Assembly: GCA_946811185.2 (NCBI GenBank)
Contig: OX328096.1
Location: 64,688,845 to 64,752,844 of the forward strand
Direction of reading: 5' to 3'
Source: Hippopus hippopus
Taxonomy: Eukaryota > Mollusca > Bivalvia > Cardiida > Cardiidae
Length of the DNA: 64,000 nucleotides
Program-made: the position numbers and the translations under genes
In this document: positions 52,201 through 61,589 of the stretch, in pieces
Position numbering within the stretch: position 1 is the stretch's first letter
How the letters are laid out: the number at the start of each line of letters is the position of its first letter
Notes under the pieces: generated by a model
Seen by the model: only the letters and a program-made list of their open reading frames with translations
Told to the model about the DNA's origin: nothing
Database searches by the model: none

Positions 52201-54962
52201 GGAAAAAAATAGGATAAACGCTCAGCAGACATGGTGGGAGAAGGAGAAATTGCTCAATAGGAGCGATTTCTCCTTTTCCAATGATAATTTTCAAAGTGGA
52301 AACAACTATACTTCCATAGCTTTAAAATTCCTGCCTTTGTTTCCTTGTTTGGTGTGTAACGCTGTGTCAGCAGCATTTTAATTATTTCATGCTTACAGTT
52401 CAGAGATCCATTTTTTTCTCTTCACCAATACTACCCGAAGAAAGTGCTACTTGTTTCAGTGCACCAGTAGTATTACCATTATGTGCAAAAAATACATAGG
52501 TGCACTTTTGATTCAATATCCACGACAAAAATACATGTGCAGTAGAATGCGCGCAAACATTTGTCATATACGTCGTTAATTTCTAATGACCAAAGACAGA
52601 TAATTGAAGCATTAACTTTGCAGAAGTCATCTAAAACTCATAATCAAGGTTTCTGCCAGGTTCAAATTTTTGGGGGTCATTTGTGGCCCGTATTCCTAAT
52701 TTCCAGAAGTCATACAGAAATCTTGAGGGTCAATATTTGAAATGCTTGTTGAAAGCTACTAACATTCATGTTTTGGGACCTTACCCTTTCCACGTGAAGA
52801 CGCCGACTCGGAACTGGAATTTTTTCTGTCTGACCCAGACAGATATTTGTTATTTCTTGATTATAATGTTTTTTTTCTCACGTTTTGGTGTGGGGGAGTT
52901 ACTTGTGGAAGGGACAGCAAAGAAGTCTGCAAGTCTTTTCTGTTTTTCTTTTTCAGTCTGTCTGTCATTCTGTCTTTGACAGTGTTTAAAATACAGACTA
53001 TACACATTTGAAATGTGGATAAATGGTCCAAAGCAATGACAAACTGACCTACAAATTATTTCATACCTACTGAATTATTACTAAAGAGATCTTCAAATGA
53101 ATGAATGTGTCAGAAACAAGCCAGTTGATAGCAATTATATTTTCTTTTTCATGGGCAGTACAGGCAGATATTTGTTAGTAGTTATCAATAACATCGGTTT
53201 CAGACACTGGGCGATGCAAAATAAACTCTCAATGTAAATAATCATGAAGTCTTCAATCTCAGCATACAGACCTTCTTTTGCCCCCTACTTTTCTGAACAA
53301 AGCTGTGGTGTGCACTATAGACTATTGTTTTGATTGAATTTATATTTTTGGCTACGTCCGAAAAAACGCACAGAGCAAATTTTAGTGTGTCAGCAAAGAA
53401 ATCATTGTCAGAAATGCAAGAAACTCTCTGGCTAAAATGCTGTTGTAAATCTCGAAAAAACTAATGAAATTTATCCTGTTTGGCAGCCATTTTGTGGAAA
53501 AGTAAACATCTTAAACACCAAATAAATTGACCTGTTTTTCCTCATGCTTAGAGTTTAAATTGAAAATATTCGTCTTTGAAACGATGGATTTCTGAATACT
53601 TAAGCAACAGTCTGTTCACATTCTATATTTGTCATCATTTTGTGAAAATTATAGTTTTAACATGGGCACAAAATCTGCACAAGGATTTCAACTATTTTCT
53701 GCCATCATCTCTGAACATCGACTCAATCAGTCAAACCCTAATATCGCATTTGGGGACCTATTATCTGTACTAAAGTGAAAACAGCAATATCAACACAACG
53801 AACAAAATCTACAAATGAGTACCAATCTTCTTCTTCATTGAGTCAAGTCTTTGCCTGTTCGGACCAAATGGGAACAAGACAGTTCCCCAAAAATACGGTT
53901 CCCGGACGCACATTTTCGAGACGACAGATTTGGAGACAGTTCCCAGACACTTTTTGTCTATGTTAAATGACAATTATCAAGGATAAAAATTGTTGATGAA
54001 AGATTTTCTGGATAAATGATTTTTTGTAACTGATTGAAATGTTTTTACCTGTAATTGACGGGTGTATTTGATCACTGTGAGGTTGTTTGTAATTTTCTAT
54101 AATGGCCTCGTGCAATGTCTACAATTTTTTAATTCAGCTTTGTTTGACAGAACATTTTGAGGGCCTTTGGTCGCAAAATACCAAACAATATCGAAATATA
54201 CTACATTTTTCCAGTTGGTACATACAATATACATGCATGTGAAATATTAGGATTATGGACCGAGCATACTAGATAAACAGAAAAAAGTATTTCACTCAGG
54301 TAAATCCACCCCTCTCTCCCTCTAAAATTATTCTATAAAACGTAAAGGAATACACACAACTAAAATACAAATTATCAGAACAATTTTAAGAGTTATCGCC
54401 AAACATATCTTTGATAAACTTTAATGCTTATTAAATGCCTTCTTAAAATTTTCTTATTTGCATGACAATCGTGAATTCACCCATGAGAGAATAAGTAGAT
54501 CTACCTGTCAATGGAGTTCTTCTTTATAGGGTATGTATAATTCAGTAACAGCATCAATTATCCACAAATATTTCTAACATCTCATGATTATCAATCATAA
54601 AAGTCAATAAAAGGTTATTTGGCATGAAAAAAGTGTCGGGGAACTGTCTTCAAAAGTGTCGGGGAACTGTCTTCAAGTCTGTCGGGGAACTGTCTCGAAA
54701 ACTTGTGTCGGGGAACTGTCTTGTCGGGGAACTGTCTTGATACCGACCAAATCTCCTCCACTTTGTGCATTGGTACGAATCTTCTTAAGTCCGAATCTTC
54801 TTCCAATCTTCCACGCCCCGCTTCTTAAATTGACCAATTTTCAAACTTTCGGCGAAATTTCTTTAACTAAATTCAAATAGAAAAGAGGATATTCGAAGGA
54901 AACAGTACCGATTCTTCCCAATTTTGTCGGTTGTACGTGTTCGCACCTTTAGCCGTCGCCAT
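28148..54962 (-). CDS. RBM22: RBM22 splicing factor gene, nine coding exons
   Basis: RBM22 (yeast Cwc2/Ecm2 type) joins the activated spliceosome and contacts U6 and the pre-mRNA. The nine exons total 1,284 bp (427 codons plus stop), all junctions GT-AG and all phases consistent. The protein has an N-terminal [15 protein letters not shown], a Cys-rich zinc-binding part (exons 2-3), a CCCH zinc finger at Cys165, Cys173, Cys179, His183 split between exons 5 and 6, an RRM with RNP2 LYVGNL at 234-239 and RNP1 QQCAFIQF at 267-274, and a Pro/Met-rich tail ending near HYPSQDP. Human RBM22 is 420 aa. The introns total about 25.5 kb and are mostly mobile repeats. The gene is intact. Confidence 0.95.
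28473..29344 (+). mobile_element. 145-bp-satellite element, copy 1
   Basis: The left terminus is GCCATGATGGCCCTGAAGTC, then about five degenerate ~145-bp monomers with GACCTAGTTTTTGACC and AAACATTCTGAC, then the tail CAAGGTAAAAGTTGATGACG and a stem-loop terminus around TTGAGCACTTAGTGCTCA. It lies in RBM22 intron 8, antisense to the gene. Confidence 0.8.
29345..29465 (+). mobile_element. TTAA MITE, right half
   Basis: The core palindrome (29350-29415) and right end GGGGAAAAGGGTTAA are present; the left half is missing where it meets the satellite element. Confidence 0.65.
29512..29736 (-). mobile_element. TTAA MITE, nearly complete copy
   Basis: It begins TTAACCCTTCACAACACAA, core GGAGAAAATGCTGAT/ACCAGCATTTTCTCC, and ends GTGGTAAAGGGTTGG. 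Confidence 0.75.
29833..30035 (+). mobile_element. TTAA MITE, diverged
   Basis: It begins TTAACCCTTTACCACAGA; the core is shortened (GGAGAAAATGCTTGTTCC, then CAATGTTTTC). Confidence 0.6.
30591..31030 (+). mobile_element. Two diverged TTAA MITE copies in tandem
   Basis: Cores lie at about 30700-30765 and 30915-30975, each followed by the conserved right-half phrase with GTTTTCAAGA and a worn end (GTTTGGTATAAGG; GTTTGATAAAGG). Confidence 0.6.
31066..31215 (-). CDS. RBM22: RBM22 exon 8
   Basis: 150 bp, acceptor TTTCAG, donor GTGAGT. Encodes the start of the Pro/Met-rich tail ([15 protein letters not shown], then [13 protein letters not shown]). Confidence 0.92.
31280..32080. other. Noncoding intron stretch
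   Basis: No coding or repeat signal beyond AT-rich sequence is seen. Confidence 0.4.
32087..32555 (-). mobile_element. Two TTAA MITE copies side by side
   Basis: Copies at about 32087-32305 and 32335-32551, each with CACACAA-type left end, core palindrome (GGTACCAGCATTTTCTCC; GGTAACCAGGGCTTTCTCC) and right half with GCTTTCAATTTGG. Confidence 0.65.
32924..33171 (-). CDS. RBM22: RBM22 exon 7
   Basis: 248 bp, acceptor TTACAG, donor GTAAGA. Carries most of the RRM, with [12 protein letters not shown] and RNP1, then the charged linker ([10 protein letters not shown]) and EPVPGLPGG. Confidence 0.94.
33250..33765 (+). mobile_element. TTAA MITE copies
   Basis: A worn copy at about 33250-33460 and a near-complete one at 33537-33763 (TTAACTCTTTACCAAACAAC to GTTTGGTAAAGGCTTAAA) with a core around 33650-33705. 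Confidence 0.65.
33827..36262 (+). mobile_element. 145-bp-satellite element, copy 2 (long array)
   Basis: The left terminus AGAGGGCCATGATGGCCCTG and a short unique lead are followed by about 15 monomers of ~145 bp (for example starting near 34203, 34350, 34492, 34636 and so on), then the tail and stem-loop terminus at about 36225-36258. Monomers vary by several percent, so homogenisation is incomplete. Minus-strand frames through it repeat the same peptide and are not genes. Confidence 0.88.
36948..37148 (-). CDS. RBM22: RBM22 exon 6
   Basis: 201 bp, acceptor TTTTAAG, donor GTAATT. Supplies the last His of the CCCH finger, the [11 protein letters not shown] linker and the first RRM strand (TTLYVGNL). 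Confidence 0.94.
37215..37425 (-). mobile_element. TTAA MITE copy
   Basis: The core AGGAGAAAATGCTGGTAACC lies at about 37288, with the right half containing GACAAGTCTAAAATTTTATTG and the end TTTGGTAAAG. Confidence 0.65.
38132..38781 (+). mobile_element. 145-bp-satellite element, copy 3 (short)
   Basis: It has the same left terminus (GGTCATGATGGCCCTGAAGT), about four monomers and the same stem-loop end (TTGAGCACTTCATGCTCA). It is nested in the TA-flanked element. Confidence 0.82.
38997..39170. repeat. Foldback repeat
   Basis: Two arms of ~70 bp with mismatches face each other: CTTCTTTCTATTGTGGTTTA at the left and its inverted counterpart near ATAAACAACTATAGAAAGAA at the right. The centre is around CCCACTCGGGCCATGGCCCT. 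It would form a long hairpin; a MITE is likely. Confidence 0.72.
39640..41460 (+). mobile_element. ~161-bp tandem-monomer element (array A)
   Basis: About nine monomers with CCGTATTATTGCAACAAACA, AGTTTCAAGTCAATCGGACT and TTATGCTCCGGACAAGCAGA. The last monomer passes into a GC-rich tail (ACTGGACGCCGCCTGCC) and a stem-loop CCCGTCTTCGACGGG at about 41426-41440. The reverse copy of the same end is at 63417. There is no coding capacity. Confidence 0.85.
41450..41975 (+). mobile_element. ~165-bp tandem-monomer element (array B) with the same tail
   Basis: Three monomers of another sequence (GAGTTATGATTC, TCTATCCACCCATGAAGTTT, CGTAGCTAGTATAGTTTTGG) lead into the same GC-rich tail and stem-loop (TCCCATAATACGTCCCGTC) as array A. 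Confidence 0.82.
42467..42639 (-). CDS. RBM22: RBM22 exon 5
   Basis: 173 bp, acceptor TTTCAG, donor GTATGT. Encodes [20 protein letters not shown] and three Cys of the CCCH finger ([15 protein letters not shown]). Confidence 0.95.
43770..43985. repeat. Foldback repeat with near-perfect centre
   Basis: The inner arms CCTATGTTGTGGGTATTCAT and its inverse meet around a TCTCATCGAGA centre (43851-43917). The outer arms CAGAGCTCCAGATAGAGGGA (about 43782) and TCCCTCTTATCTGGAGCTCT (about 43955) extend the inversion. Confidence 0.75.
43995..44195 (-). mobile_element. TTAA MITE copy
   Basis: Core AGGAGAAAATGCTGG then a TTAGTGGTT spacer then ACCAGCATTTTCTCC, with the right half GACAAGTCTAAAATTTTGTT and the end TTTGGTAAAAATTTAAC. 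It abuts satellite copy 4. Confidence 0.7.
44201..45871 (+). mobile_element. 145-bp-satellite element, copy 4
   Basis: The left terminus CAAGAGGGCCATGATGGCCC is followed by about ten monomers and the tail AAAAGTTGACGACGCAGGAC, then the stem-loop TTGAGCACTTCGTGCTCA. Confidence 0.88.
45921..46021 (-). CDS. RBM22: RBM22 exon 4
   Basis: 101 bp, acceptor TACAG, donor GTATTG. Encodes [12 protein letters not shown] and [11 protein letters not shown]. Confidence 0.92.
46787..47117 (+). repeat. Two 5S-rRNA-derived fragments
   Basis: 46787-46831 (AGGTTAAGCAGGGTGTG, then TTAGGGCTTGAAAAGGTGAC) and 47092-47117 (GGTTAGTGCTTGGATGGGTG) match the internal-promoter half of animal 5S rRNA as I remember it, with differences. 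They are probably remnants of 5S-derived SINEs rather than a 5S gene. Confidence 0.55.
47135..47363 (+). mobile_element. TTAA MITE, complete 229-bp copy
   Basis: It runs TTAACTCTTTACCAAACGAC to TTGTTTGGTAAAGGGTTAA, with the core AACATTGTGGGAAAAGGAG and AAATTCTGGTTACCAG arms. This is one of the cleanest copies. Confidence 0.85.
47452..47681 (+). mobile_element. TTAA MITE, complete 230-bp copy
   Basis: It is bounded by TTAACTCTCTATCAAACAGC and GATTGAGTGGTAAAGAATTAA-type text, with the core GGAGAAAATGCTGGTTACCA. It lies only 89 bp from the previous copy in the same orientation. Confidence 0.85.
47797..47959 (-). CDS. RBM22: RBM22 exon 3
   Basis: 163 bp, acceptor CAG, donor GTAAGT. Encodes the Cys-rich zinc-binding segment ([20 protein letters not shown], then EICQTCSK and [12 protein letters not shown]). 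Confidence 0.95.
48096..48995 (+). mobile_element. TTAACGACG-family element, right end lost
   Basis: It begins TTAACGATGTATATGACAAA and is about 90 % similar by eye to 51652-52579 over ~900 bp, including an internal hairpin GGAGAAATTGCTCAATAGGA. It breaks off near GCGCGCAACATT. Confidence 0.8.
49000..49985. other. Noncoding intron stretch
   Basis: A minus-strand 97-codon frame at 49083-49376 has no neighbour exons or splice-site support and is not called. Nothing else is recognised. Confidence 0.4.
50004..50057 (-). CDS. RBM22: RBM22 exon 2
   Basis: 54 bp, acceptor TTGCAG, donor GTAAGA. Encodes [18 protein letters not shown]. Confidence 0.95.
50060..51650. other. RBM22 intron 1, proximal part
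   Basis: No gene or clear repeat is seen. A G run lies at 51115-51129. Confidence 0.4.
51652..52579 (+). mobile_element. TTAACGACG-family element, complete 928-bp copy
   Basis: The ends are TTAACGACGTATATGACAAA and (reverse) TTAACGACGTATATGACAAA, each with TTAA. It has no transposase frame. It contains the hairpin GGAGAAATTGCTCAATAGGA/TCCTTTTCC. It is non-autonomous, and TTAA ends are compatible with piggyBac-type mobilisation. Confidence 0.85.
53870..54744 (+). mobile_element. 8-bp-TSD element, copy A
   Basis: The TSD GACCAAAT occurs at 53862-53869 and 54745-54752. Ends GGGAACAAGACAGTTCC and (reverse) GGTATCAAGACAGTTCC are near-inverted. Both ends carry several copies of GACAGTTCCCCGACA or its complement. 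It is in RBM22 intron 1, 164 bp from exon 1. There is no transposase; the 8-bp duplication suggests hAT or a similar superfamily. Confidence 0.85.
54909..54962 (-). CDS. RBM22: RBM22 exon 1 (start codon)
   Basis: ATG at 54962 in ATTTTAAAG-ATGGCG context on the minus strand; 18 codons, donor GTACTG. Upstream (55000 onwards) should hold the promoter; no obvious core element is seen. Confidence 0.92.
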
Positions 54963-57960
54963 TTTAAAGAAACTAACTAGAAACACTGGGTGAAGACCAA
55001 GTGGGTGTGGTTAGAATACTAAGAAGAGATTACTTAACCCCGCCTTTTTAATGACGTCGTGTCTCGTTGCCGATGGGTTCTCATAAATTTACGTAAATAG
55101 AATAAAATATACTTTAATGCGCAATTATCCTGACAGGCTTAACGGCATATACAAACATTACATAGATAAATACAAACATTAGGGAAATTAAGAGGAAGAG
55201 AGAGAAAAAAAAGCTGGTTTTGGCATAGTGGTCATCCTATGAAAAGTTTTATGTAAATGATCCGACGGATTTTAGAACCATATCATCTTTACAATTCATT
55301 AAAGAAATGAAAATATTTTTACTTGAACCAGACAAATCAAAGGTCGGGCAATTTTGAAACTATTTAGTGCGTTGTGTTAAATATTTAGTACAATCACACA
55401 CAAATAAATTTCATCTTTGATATGAACAACTACGTTGGACACAGTACATAATCTTTCTTTAAATAGAAAACATGGGAATGTACTGTATGTTCCTGTTCGA
55501 TCTTTGTAATGTGAAATAAATCCATGGATTCTTTTATCTTTATTCATCAATATTTCATCATATTTAGGCCAAAACCGGCCCACTGAACCAAATCGGCCCA
55601 CTTTTATGGGCACCGAAAAAGTCCACTTTTGAAATATGACTTGCTTTTATTTCAACCAATTTTATCAGACTGAAATTTACAGAGCTCTCTTCATGTCATC
55701 TGTAAAATGTATAAAAATGAATTTTTGTAATCAAAATGACTGTAAAGAACTTCTCTCTATATTTTTTTTTTTCTCATTTATTTTCCTATTATTATTTTTT
55801 GGGGTTGGCAGTTTTGGTACTGGGCCGTTTCGGCACTGGACCTTACTATAGCACTAGGCCGTTTTGAAAGTGTGCCATTTTGACCCTCATTCGTTTTAAG
55901 CTCCACTGGCCGAAGACCGGCCAGCTTTTGCCTTTGTTATTGTAGCCTCAGAATATAAGTCACTTTCGGTATTATCATGGTATTTACAAATTCCGAAATT
56001 GAGGCTCACCTGAGCATTTGTTGGTCAGATACTGTCAACACACTTCACAATCTTTACCTCGACAAATTCTCCAAAAATGGTATGTAAAGTCAAGTTCTCA
56101 TCCAAATGGCAAGGAAACTTGCTTTTTTGCTAAATCACGATAATCCTCTTCGCCAAACTGGTGACCATGTCATATGCAGCGTATCAATAGCAATTAATAC
56201 CAGCATAACAGTCTTGTAAGATTTGTTTTTAAGTCAGGAGTTAATGAAATGGAATTTATTCAAGTAAATTTCAGACGACCATTTAGTCATGACGTCACAG
56301 CTTTCCAAATATGGGAACGAAATTAAGAGGCCCTGACGAAGTGTTTGACTTGTTAATTGTTTAAACATAGTCATATTCTCAGGGCACTTCAAATTATTAT
56401 TATCATACTTTTGTTCCCTGCTCTATGAAATGAGAGAACAGTCTAGAAATTATTCACATTTTATTCACTTTTTATCCACAAAAGGGACCCATATTGTGGT
56501 ACCTCATGGATGCTATTTAAAACACAGATCTTCCTCCTTTTTTCTTCTCCCGTTTGACAGGTGCCCAAAGTAAAAATTCACTTACAACATGACAGGATTT
56601 ATATCTATTGCTAAAAATTCTTCATAAAATGATCTCAACATATCAAAGAACTTACATTCATATGCCAAAGTTTTGAGCATACAAAGTTCATATTCCATGA
56701 TGTTTTTGATTAATAAAAAAAATCTAAGAAATTAAGTTTAGTTTGTATGATTTAGTTAGTTGTTTGTGCTCAAAAATTGTGTGTTTGATAATGTTTGACC
56801 TGGATTCGGTAATATAATAGATTAATGAACGAGTGTTGCTTGAAGTGGTTATTGTTCATACCTTTCACGTAATGACCAGATTACGCCTGTTCAATTTATA
56901 TCCTTACAATACATCACATTAGGGGACGAGAATAAACATCATGAAGTCAATTTTTCCTGTAATGATTTTTTATTTTGCACACAACTCTCTCTCCCTCTCT
57001 CTCCTAGGCATAGATTTTTTTTTTCAAAAAGTTTCGATTATCAGTTTTTCATGGAAACGAATTCTCCATCATTTTTTTTTTTCATCAACAGGTTGTTGTT
57101 TGCACCTCTCATAACAATGGTAACACCTCTTTATGAAATTATATTTGTTGTAATTTTTGTTCACGTTTTTAAAAGCACTTCAAAATTCTAATCATTGTAA
57201 TAGATGACAGAAAATAAAAGGATGATGTTTCATTTTTTTTCGAAAAATAATGAAAAAAAAAAAAAAAAGATTTTGCTGATATCGTAGACGATTTCTCAAG
57301 ACAGTTTGGGGACAATCTCTCCAAGAGACAATTTCTCCTGAACAGTTCTTGAAAGAAAAGAAAAAAAAAAAAATCAGAAAACTCATTGATTATTATCATT
57401 GTTTTTTAAATCACCAATAGGTAGAAATAAATACTAACTTTCAGCACCACATGATATGTAACTTTAAGATGAACGCTTTACAAGCGTTGTCTCTGTGGGG
57501 CGAACAAGCCTTCGGACGAACTTGTACTGGGACTGACAAGCCGGGACCTAATTAAACAAGGGGAGTAACTTACAAGAATTACAAAATTTCTTCGTTAGGA
57601 ACGATCAAGCTGGTGTAAAATTAGGTTGACGTTCTTTTTCTGGTGTATATCTGTTAGTTTTGTTAAAACTTGAGTATATGGTATAATCCCGGGAACTCCC
57701 CTTCATGGATTTTGCTTGGCAATTTCTGTTGGGTTAACAAATGTACGGAATGGATGTTGAACTTGAAATGCCATTTGCCATTGCTTTGGTCAAATTTTGG
57801 ATCATAATACGCAGGGCTTGCGCATTCACCATTTCAATTTCATTTTCAACATTCATCCCGTACATTTCTTGCGTTATATCCACAGGGAACAGCATAACAG
57901 TCTTGTAAGATTTGTTTTTAAGTCGCACATAGGTCCACGGTTTCATTCAGCTATACGATG
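54963..57960. other. Intergenic region between divergent RBM22 and WIPI4-type genes
   Basis: Mostly AT-rich with no gene found. A ~30-bp phrase CATAACAGTCTTGTAAGATT is present at 56209 and again at about 57893. A cluster of GGCC(G)TTT phrases lies at 55560-55880. A minus-strand 70-codon frame at 57734-57946 has no support. Confidence 0.4.
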
Positions 57961-57961
57961 C

Positions 57962-58726
57962 TGTCCGGTAATCTTGCGCACCTAAGCAAACGACTGTTTA
58001 CTTATGACACTTAAAGGAACTGCTCGATCCCCACAGCTATTTATCCATTTATAGAAATATTTGCTCTAGATTATGACTCAAGATAGTTATAGAAAGATTC
58101 CCCGAACAACACAAATTTTTAAGAAGTAAGCTATAAGCGTGAGGTTTTATCCAGCATACAACTGTCCGGTGATCTTGTGCACTTATATTAAATGACATCA
58201 ATGCAAAGGATTTCTAAAGTATTTGTTGCCCATACAAAGAATAATTGCAGAATAGAAATGATTGTGCTCGATTCGTGCCTTTGATTCAGAACTTTGACAA
58301 AATGGCGGCAAATAGGAAACGAATTTGTCGTCTGATTAAGGTTGCATGTAAATAAGGAAAATAATGTTAAAACTGTTCTTCAATATCCTATAAAGCTGTA
58401 AAATATGTGTTTAATTGATTTGTCTTTGTGATGAGACGTGAAATACTTGTTTAAGTGACAATTAAAAAGTGTTACAGCCAGCATCATCGGAATTTGGGTC
58501 ATAGGGCGTGTTTATGAATAATTAGTCAGGATGATGTCATAGACAAACTTCAAACACTCTCAGGTACAAAATTTAGCTATAGTTGCTTTCTAATGGTTTC
58601 TCTGTTATTCTGAATTCCTATGGTCTAAGAAAGACTGCAGAAACGGGTTGAATTCATCAAACAAACTTGTGAAACAGGAATCTACTGAAGTGCGCAAGAT
58701 TACCGGACGCGCAAGATTACCGGACA
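57962..58726. mobile_element. Possible element with 20-bp inverted ends
   Basis: TGTCCGGTAATCTTGCGCAC at 57962 faces its exact inverse at about 58707-58726 region (GTGCGCAAGATTACCGG from 58690, repeated immediately). An internal direct copy lies near 58168. No target duplication is clear, so borders are tentative. Confidence 0.5.
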
Positions 58727-58958
58727 CGACGGTACTTCTGCCCATGCCTTGTTGGTTCTTCTGTCCTAGGTTTGATACCTGTTGCTGTTTAAAAGCACTA
58801 CCACCTACAACAATTATTTTTTTTCTAGGCAAGCTGTTCTGTCTGAAGACAATTCTTGCTGAATTTATTTTAAAAGGGAGCAAAGGAAAGCTTTCAGTTT
58901 TATTTGAGCCATGCTCTGTGAAAAGGGGGCTTAATGCATTTGCGAAAAGTATCGACCG

Positions 58959-59387
58959 GGTATCAAGACAGTTCCCCGACAAGACAGTTCACCGACACAA
59001 GTTTTCGAGACAGTTCCCCGACAGATTTGAAGACAGTTCCCCGACACTTTTGAAGACAGCTCCCCGACAGTTTTGTTTCATGTCAAATAACCTTTTATTG
59101 ACAATTATGATTGATAATCAGGAGGTATCAGAAATATTTTTAGATAATTGTTGTGATCGCATTATTTATACCTTGTGAAGAAGAATTCTATATACATTGA
59201 CGGGTAGATCTACTTATTCTCTCATGGGTGAATTCGCGATTGTCATGCAAATAAGAGAATTTTAAAGAGCCCTTTAATAAGCATAAAAGTTGATCAAAGA
59301 TATACTTGGAGTTAATTCTTTAAACTGTTATGATCATTTGTATTTTAGTTGTGTGCATTCCCAAGTTCGGTTTTATAGAAATACTTT

Positions 59388-59418
<31 letters not shown>

Positions 59419-59852
59419 AAGAGATGGGGGGTTTACCTGAGTGAAAATTTTCTGTTTACCTAGCACACACAGCCCATAACCCTAATATTTTACATACATG
59501 TATATCGTATGTACCATTTGGGAAAATGTAGTATATTTCGATATCGTTTGGTATTTTGCGACCAAAGGCCGTCAAACTGTTCCATCAAACAAAGCTGAGT
59601 TATAGAAAATTATAGACATTTCACGAGGCCATTATTGAAAATTAAATACAATCTCACTGTGACCGAATGTACTTGTCAGTTACAGGTACAAATCAGTTAT
59701 CAGTTACAAAAGAGCCTTTATCCGTGAAAACCTTCAATTGAAATTTTTATCCGTGATAATTGTCATTTGACATAGACAAAAAGTGTTGGGGAACTGTCTC
59801 CAAAAGTGTCGGGGAACTGTCTCCAAAAGTGTCGGAGAACTGTCTTGTTCCC
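58959..59852 (-). mobile_element. 8-bp-TSD element, copy B (inverted to copy A)
   Basis: The TSD ATCGACCG occurs at 58951-58958 and 59853-59860. The ends are as in copy A but in opposite order. The body matches copy A in reverse throughout; an AG microsatellite (59393-59415) has grown inside. Subterminal GACAGTTCCCCGACA repeats are again present at both ends. Confidence 0.87.
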
Positions 59853-60154
59853 ATCGACCGGGTCAGCCTGCACATTCCGTGAGGCTGACCTGGGCTGAAA
59901 CTTTTCACTATCAGTCAATTTTCTGTATGTCAAAGGACCACTCTTCCTCCAGATTCACTCATTCATTAGACTAAGTGGATCCCTAATTATGTGATGACTT
60001 GCTTAGTATAATAGATCACAGAGATGCATTAAGCCCTTATTGCCAGAGCATGGCTCATCTATTCATTATCATCATTCATTATGTTTGAAACAAGTTAGCT
60101 TACATCATTATTTGTATTTGAACCAAATAGGCTTTAAGATATATTTCTCTATAT

Positions 60155-60372
60155 CTCTTTAACACACCACAAAAAATGTAGACGTCCAAATTGAAAGCAC
60201 TTGCAGACAACAATTTAAATGTGGCTGAAATGATAGAATCTGTCTTTGATATGTTAGGGAACATTGTGGAAAAAGGACTAAGAGGAGAAAATGCTGGCAA
60301 ACAGCATTTTCTCCTTTTCCAACAATGTTTTCAGAAGGCTTAAAACTTGTGATTGTGTAATAAAGGGTTATG
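60155..60372 (+). mobile_element. TTAA MITE copy
   Basis: It begins near CTTTAACACACCAC; the core GAGGAGAAAATGCTGGCAAA pairs with CAGCATTTTCTCC; it ends GATTGTGTAATAAAGGGTTA. Confidence 0.65.
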
Positions 60373-60431
60373 AGTTATCTTAACTTTTTTGTTCATAGAT
60401 CATGAGATAGGATACATTCATTTTGGCAAGG

Positions 60432-60480
60432 ATGACCCAAAGAAGGGGAGTGTTGAGTCTGAGGTTTAACCAGGATCAAG
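60432..60480 (+). CDS. WDR45: WIPI4/WDR45-type protein, first coding exon
   Basis: ATG 60432 and 16 codons (MTQRRGVLSLRFNQDQ) plus one base, then the donor GTAATT. The sequence matches the start of WIPI4-type beta-propellers (MTQ start, LRFNQDQ). These proteins bind PI3P and ATG2 at forming autophagosomes. It joins in phase to 62351. It is divergent from RBM22, start codons 5.5 kb apart. Confidence 0.8.
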
Positions 60481-60938
60481 GTAATTTACTTTAGACATAT
60501 GCATGTTATGGCTATGGTATGGCATTCAGGACAATATGTCAGGGTTTGACTTATCAGCATATATCTCCATTTACTCTTTAAATGTATTAAATCTGTTATA
60601 TACTGAGACAAATATGCCACAAACGTTTTGGTAAATATATCCTTCCTAAGTATGGACCGTTAATTTAAGTGATGACTAATCTTTAGTACATGAATCTATA
60701 TTGAAAAACTGTATCAGAAGGAGAAATTGCATTTCTTTTTGTTTTTGTCATCACAGTTTTTTTCAAAAAAAGGTCTGCTGCAAGACAACAAAGACTGGCC
60801 AATTTCTGAAAACATTGTGGAAAAAGGGAAATGAATGATAAAAGAAAAACCAGTTTAAGCCTAGCATGACAGCACAGTCAGTAATGTACAGGGCAAGCAA
60901 ACCAGTAGCCAGGGTCCAGACAGTAATAATTCTTCAAC

Positions 60939-61358
60939 TCTTGACCACACAATACTGACTTAAAACGACCCGAACGAGAAGGCTTTTGAAAATACTTTAG
61001 GAAAAGGAGAAAGTGCTGGTAATCAGCATTTTCTCCTTTTCCCAACATGTTTTTCTACCCTACCAATGAGAAATCCCATCTTTTGAGCCACTTTTTATTT
61101 GTTTTCTACATTGCTTTCAATTTGGGCAAGTCTAAAACTTTGTCATGGGTAAAGAGTTTACTCTTCACTAAATGACAATATTTTAGACTTGTGAAAGTGA
61201 AAGCATTTGCAGACAACAAATAAAATGTGGCTCAAACTAGGAATTGTTCCCTGAAAGAAAAGAAAACATTGTGGGAAAAGCAGAATATGCTGGTTACCAA
61301 AAAGTATATAGGTTCAAGTTCATTAAAACTCTGGAATGTATGGTAAAGAGTTAATCCA
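60939..61358. mobile_element. Two TTAA MITE copies, opposite orientation
   Basis: 60939-61165 (core GGAGAAAGTGCTGGTAATC) and 61155-61358 (core half lost after GCTGGTTACC) meet at a shared TTTACTCTT/GTAAAGAGTTTA end. Confidence 0.6.
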
Positions 61359-61589
61359 TTTTTATTGCAGTTTCCTTTCACAGCCTGAATAGATCTGTGA
61401 CAAGCCTGTTTATCGGTTTTGTAATTATCATATTTGTAATTCCCAATTTTTGGCAAAGTAACATATGAAAACATGTATATAGAAGGAAATGATGATCAGA
61501 CTGGAACCCAGGCTAGCAGTCCAGGGTCATGAGGTTGATTGATTCCTATAATTTGGCCATCTTTTTTTCAAGGATTAATGATAGTCACC

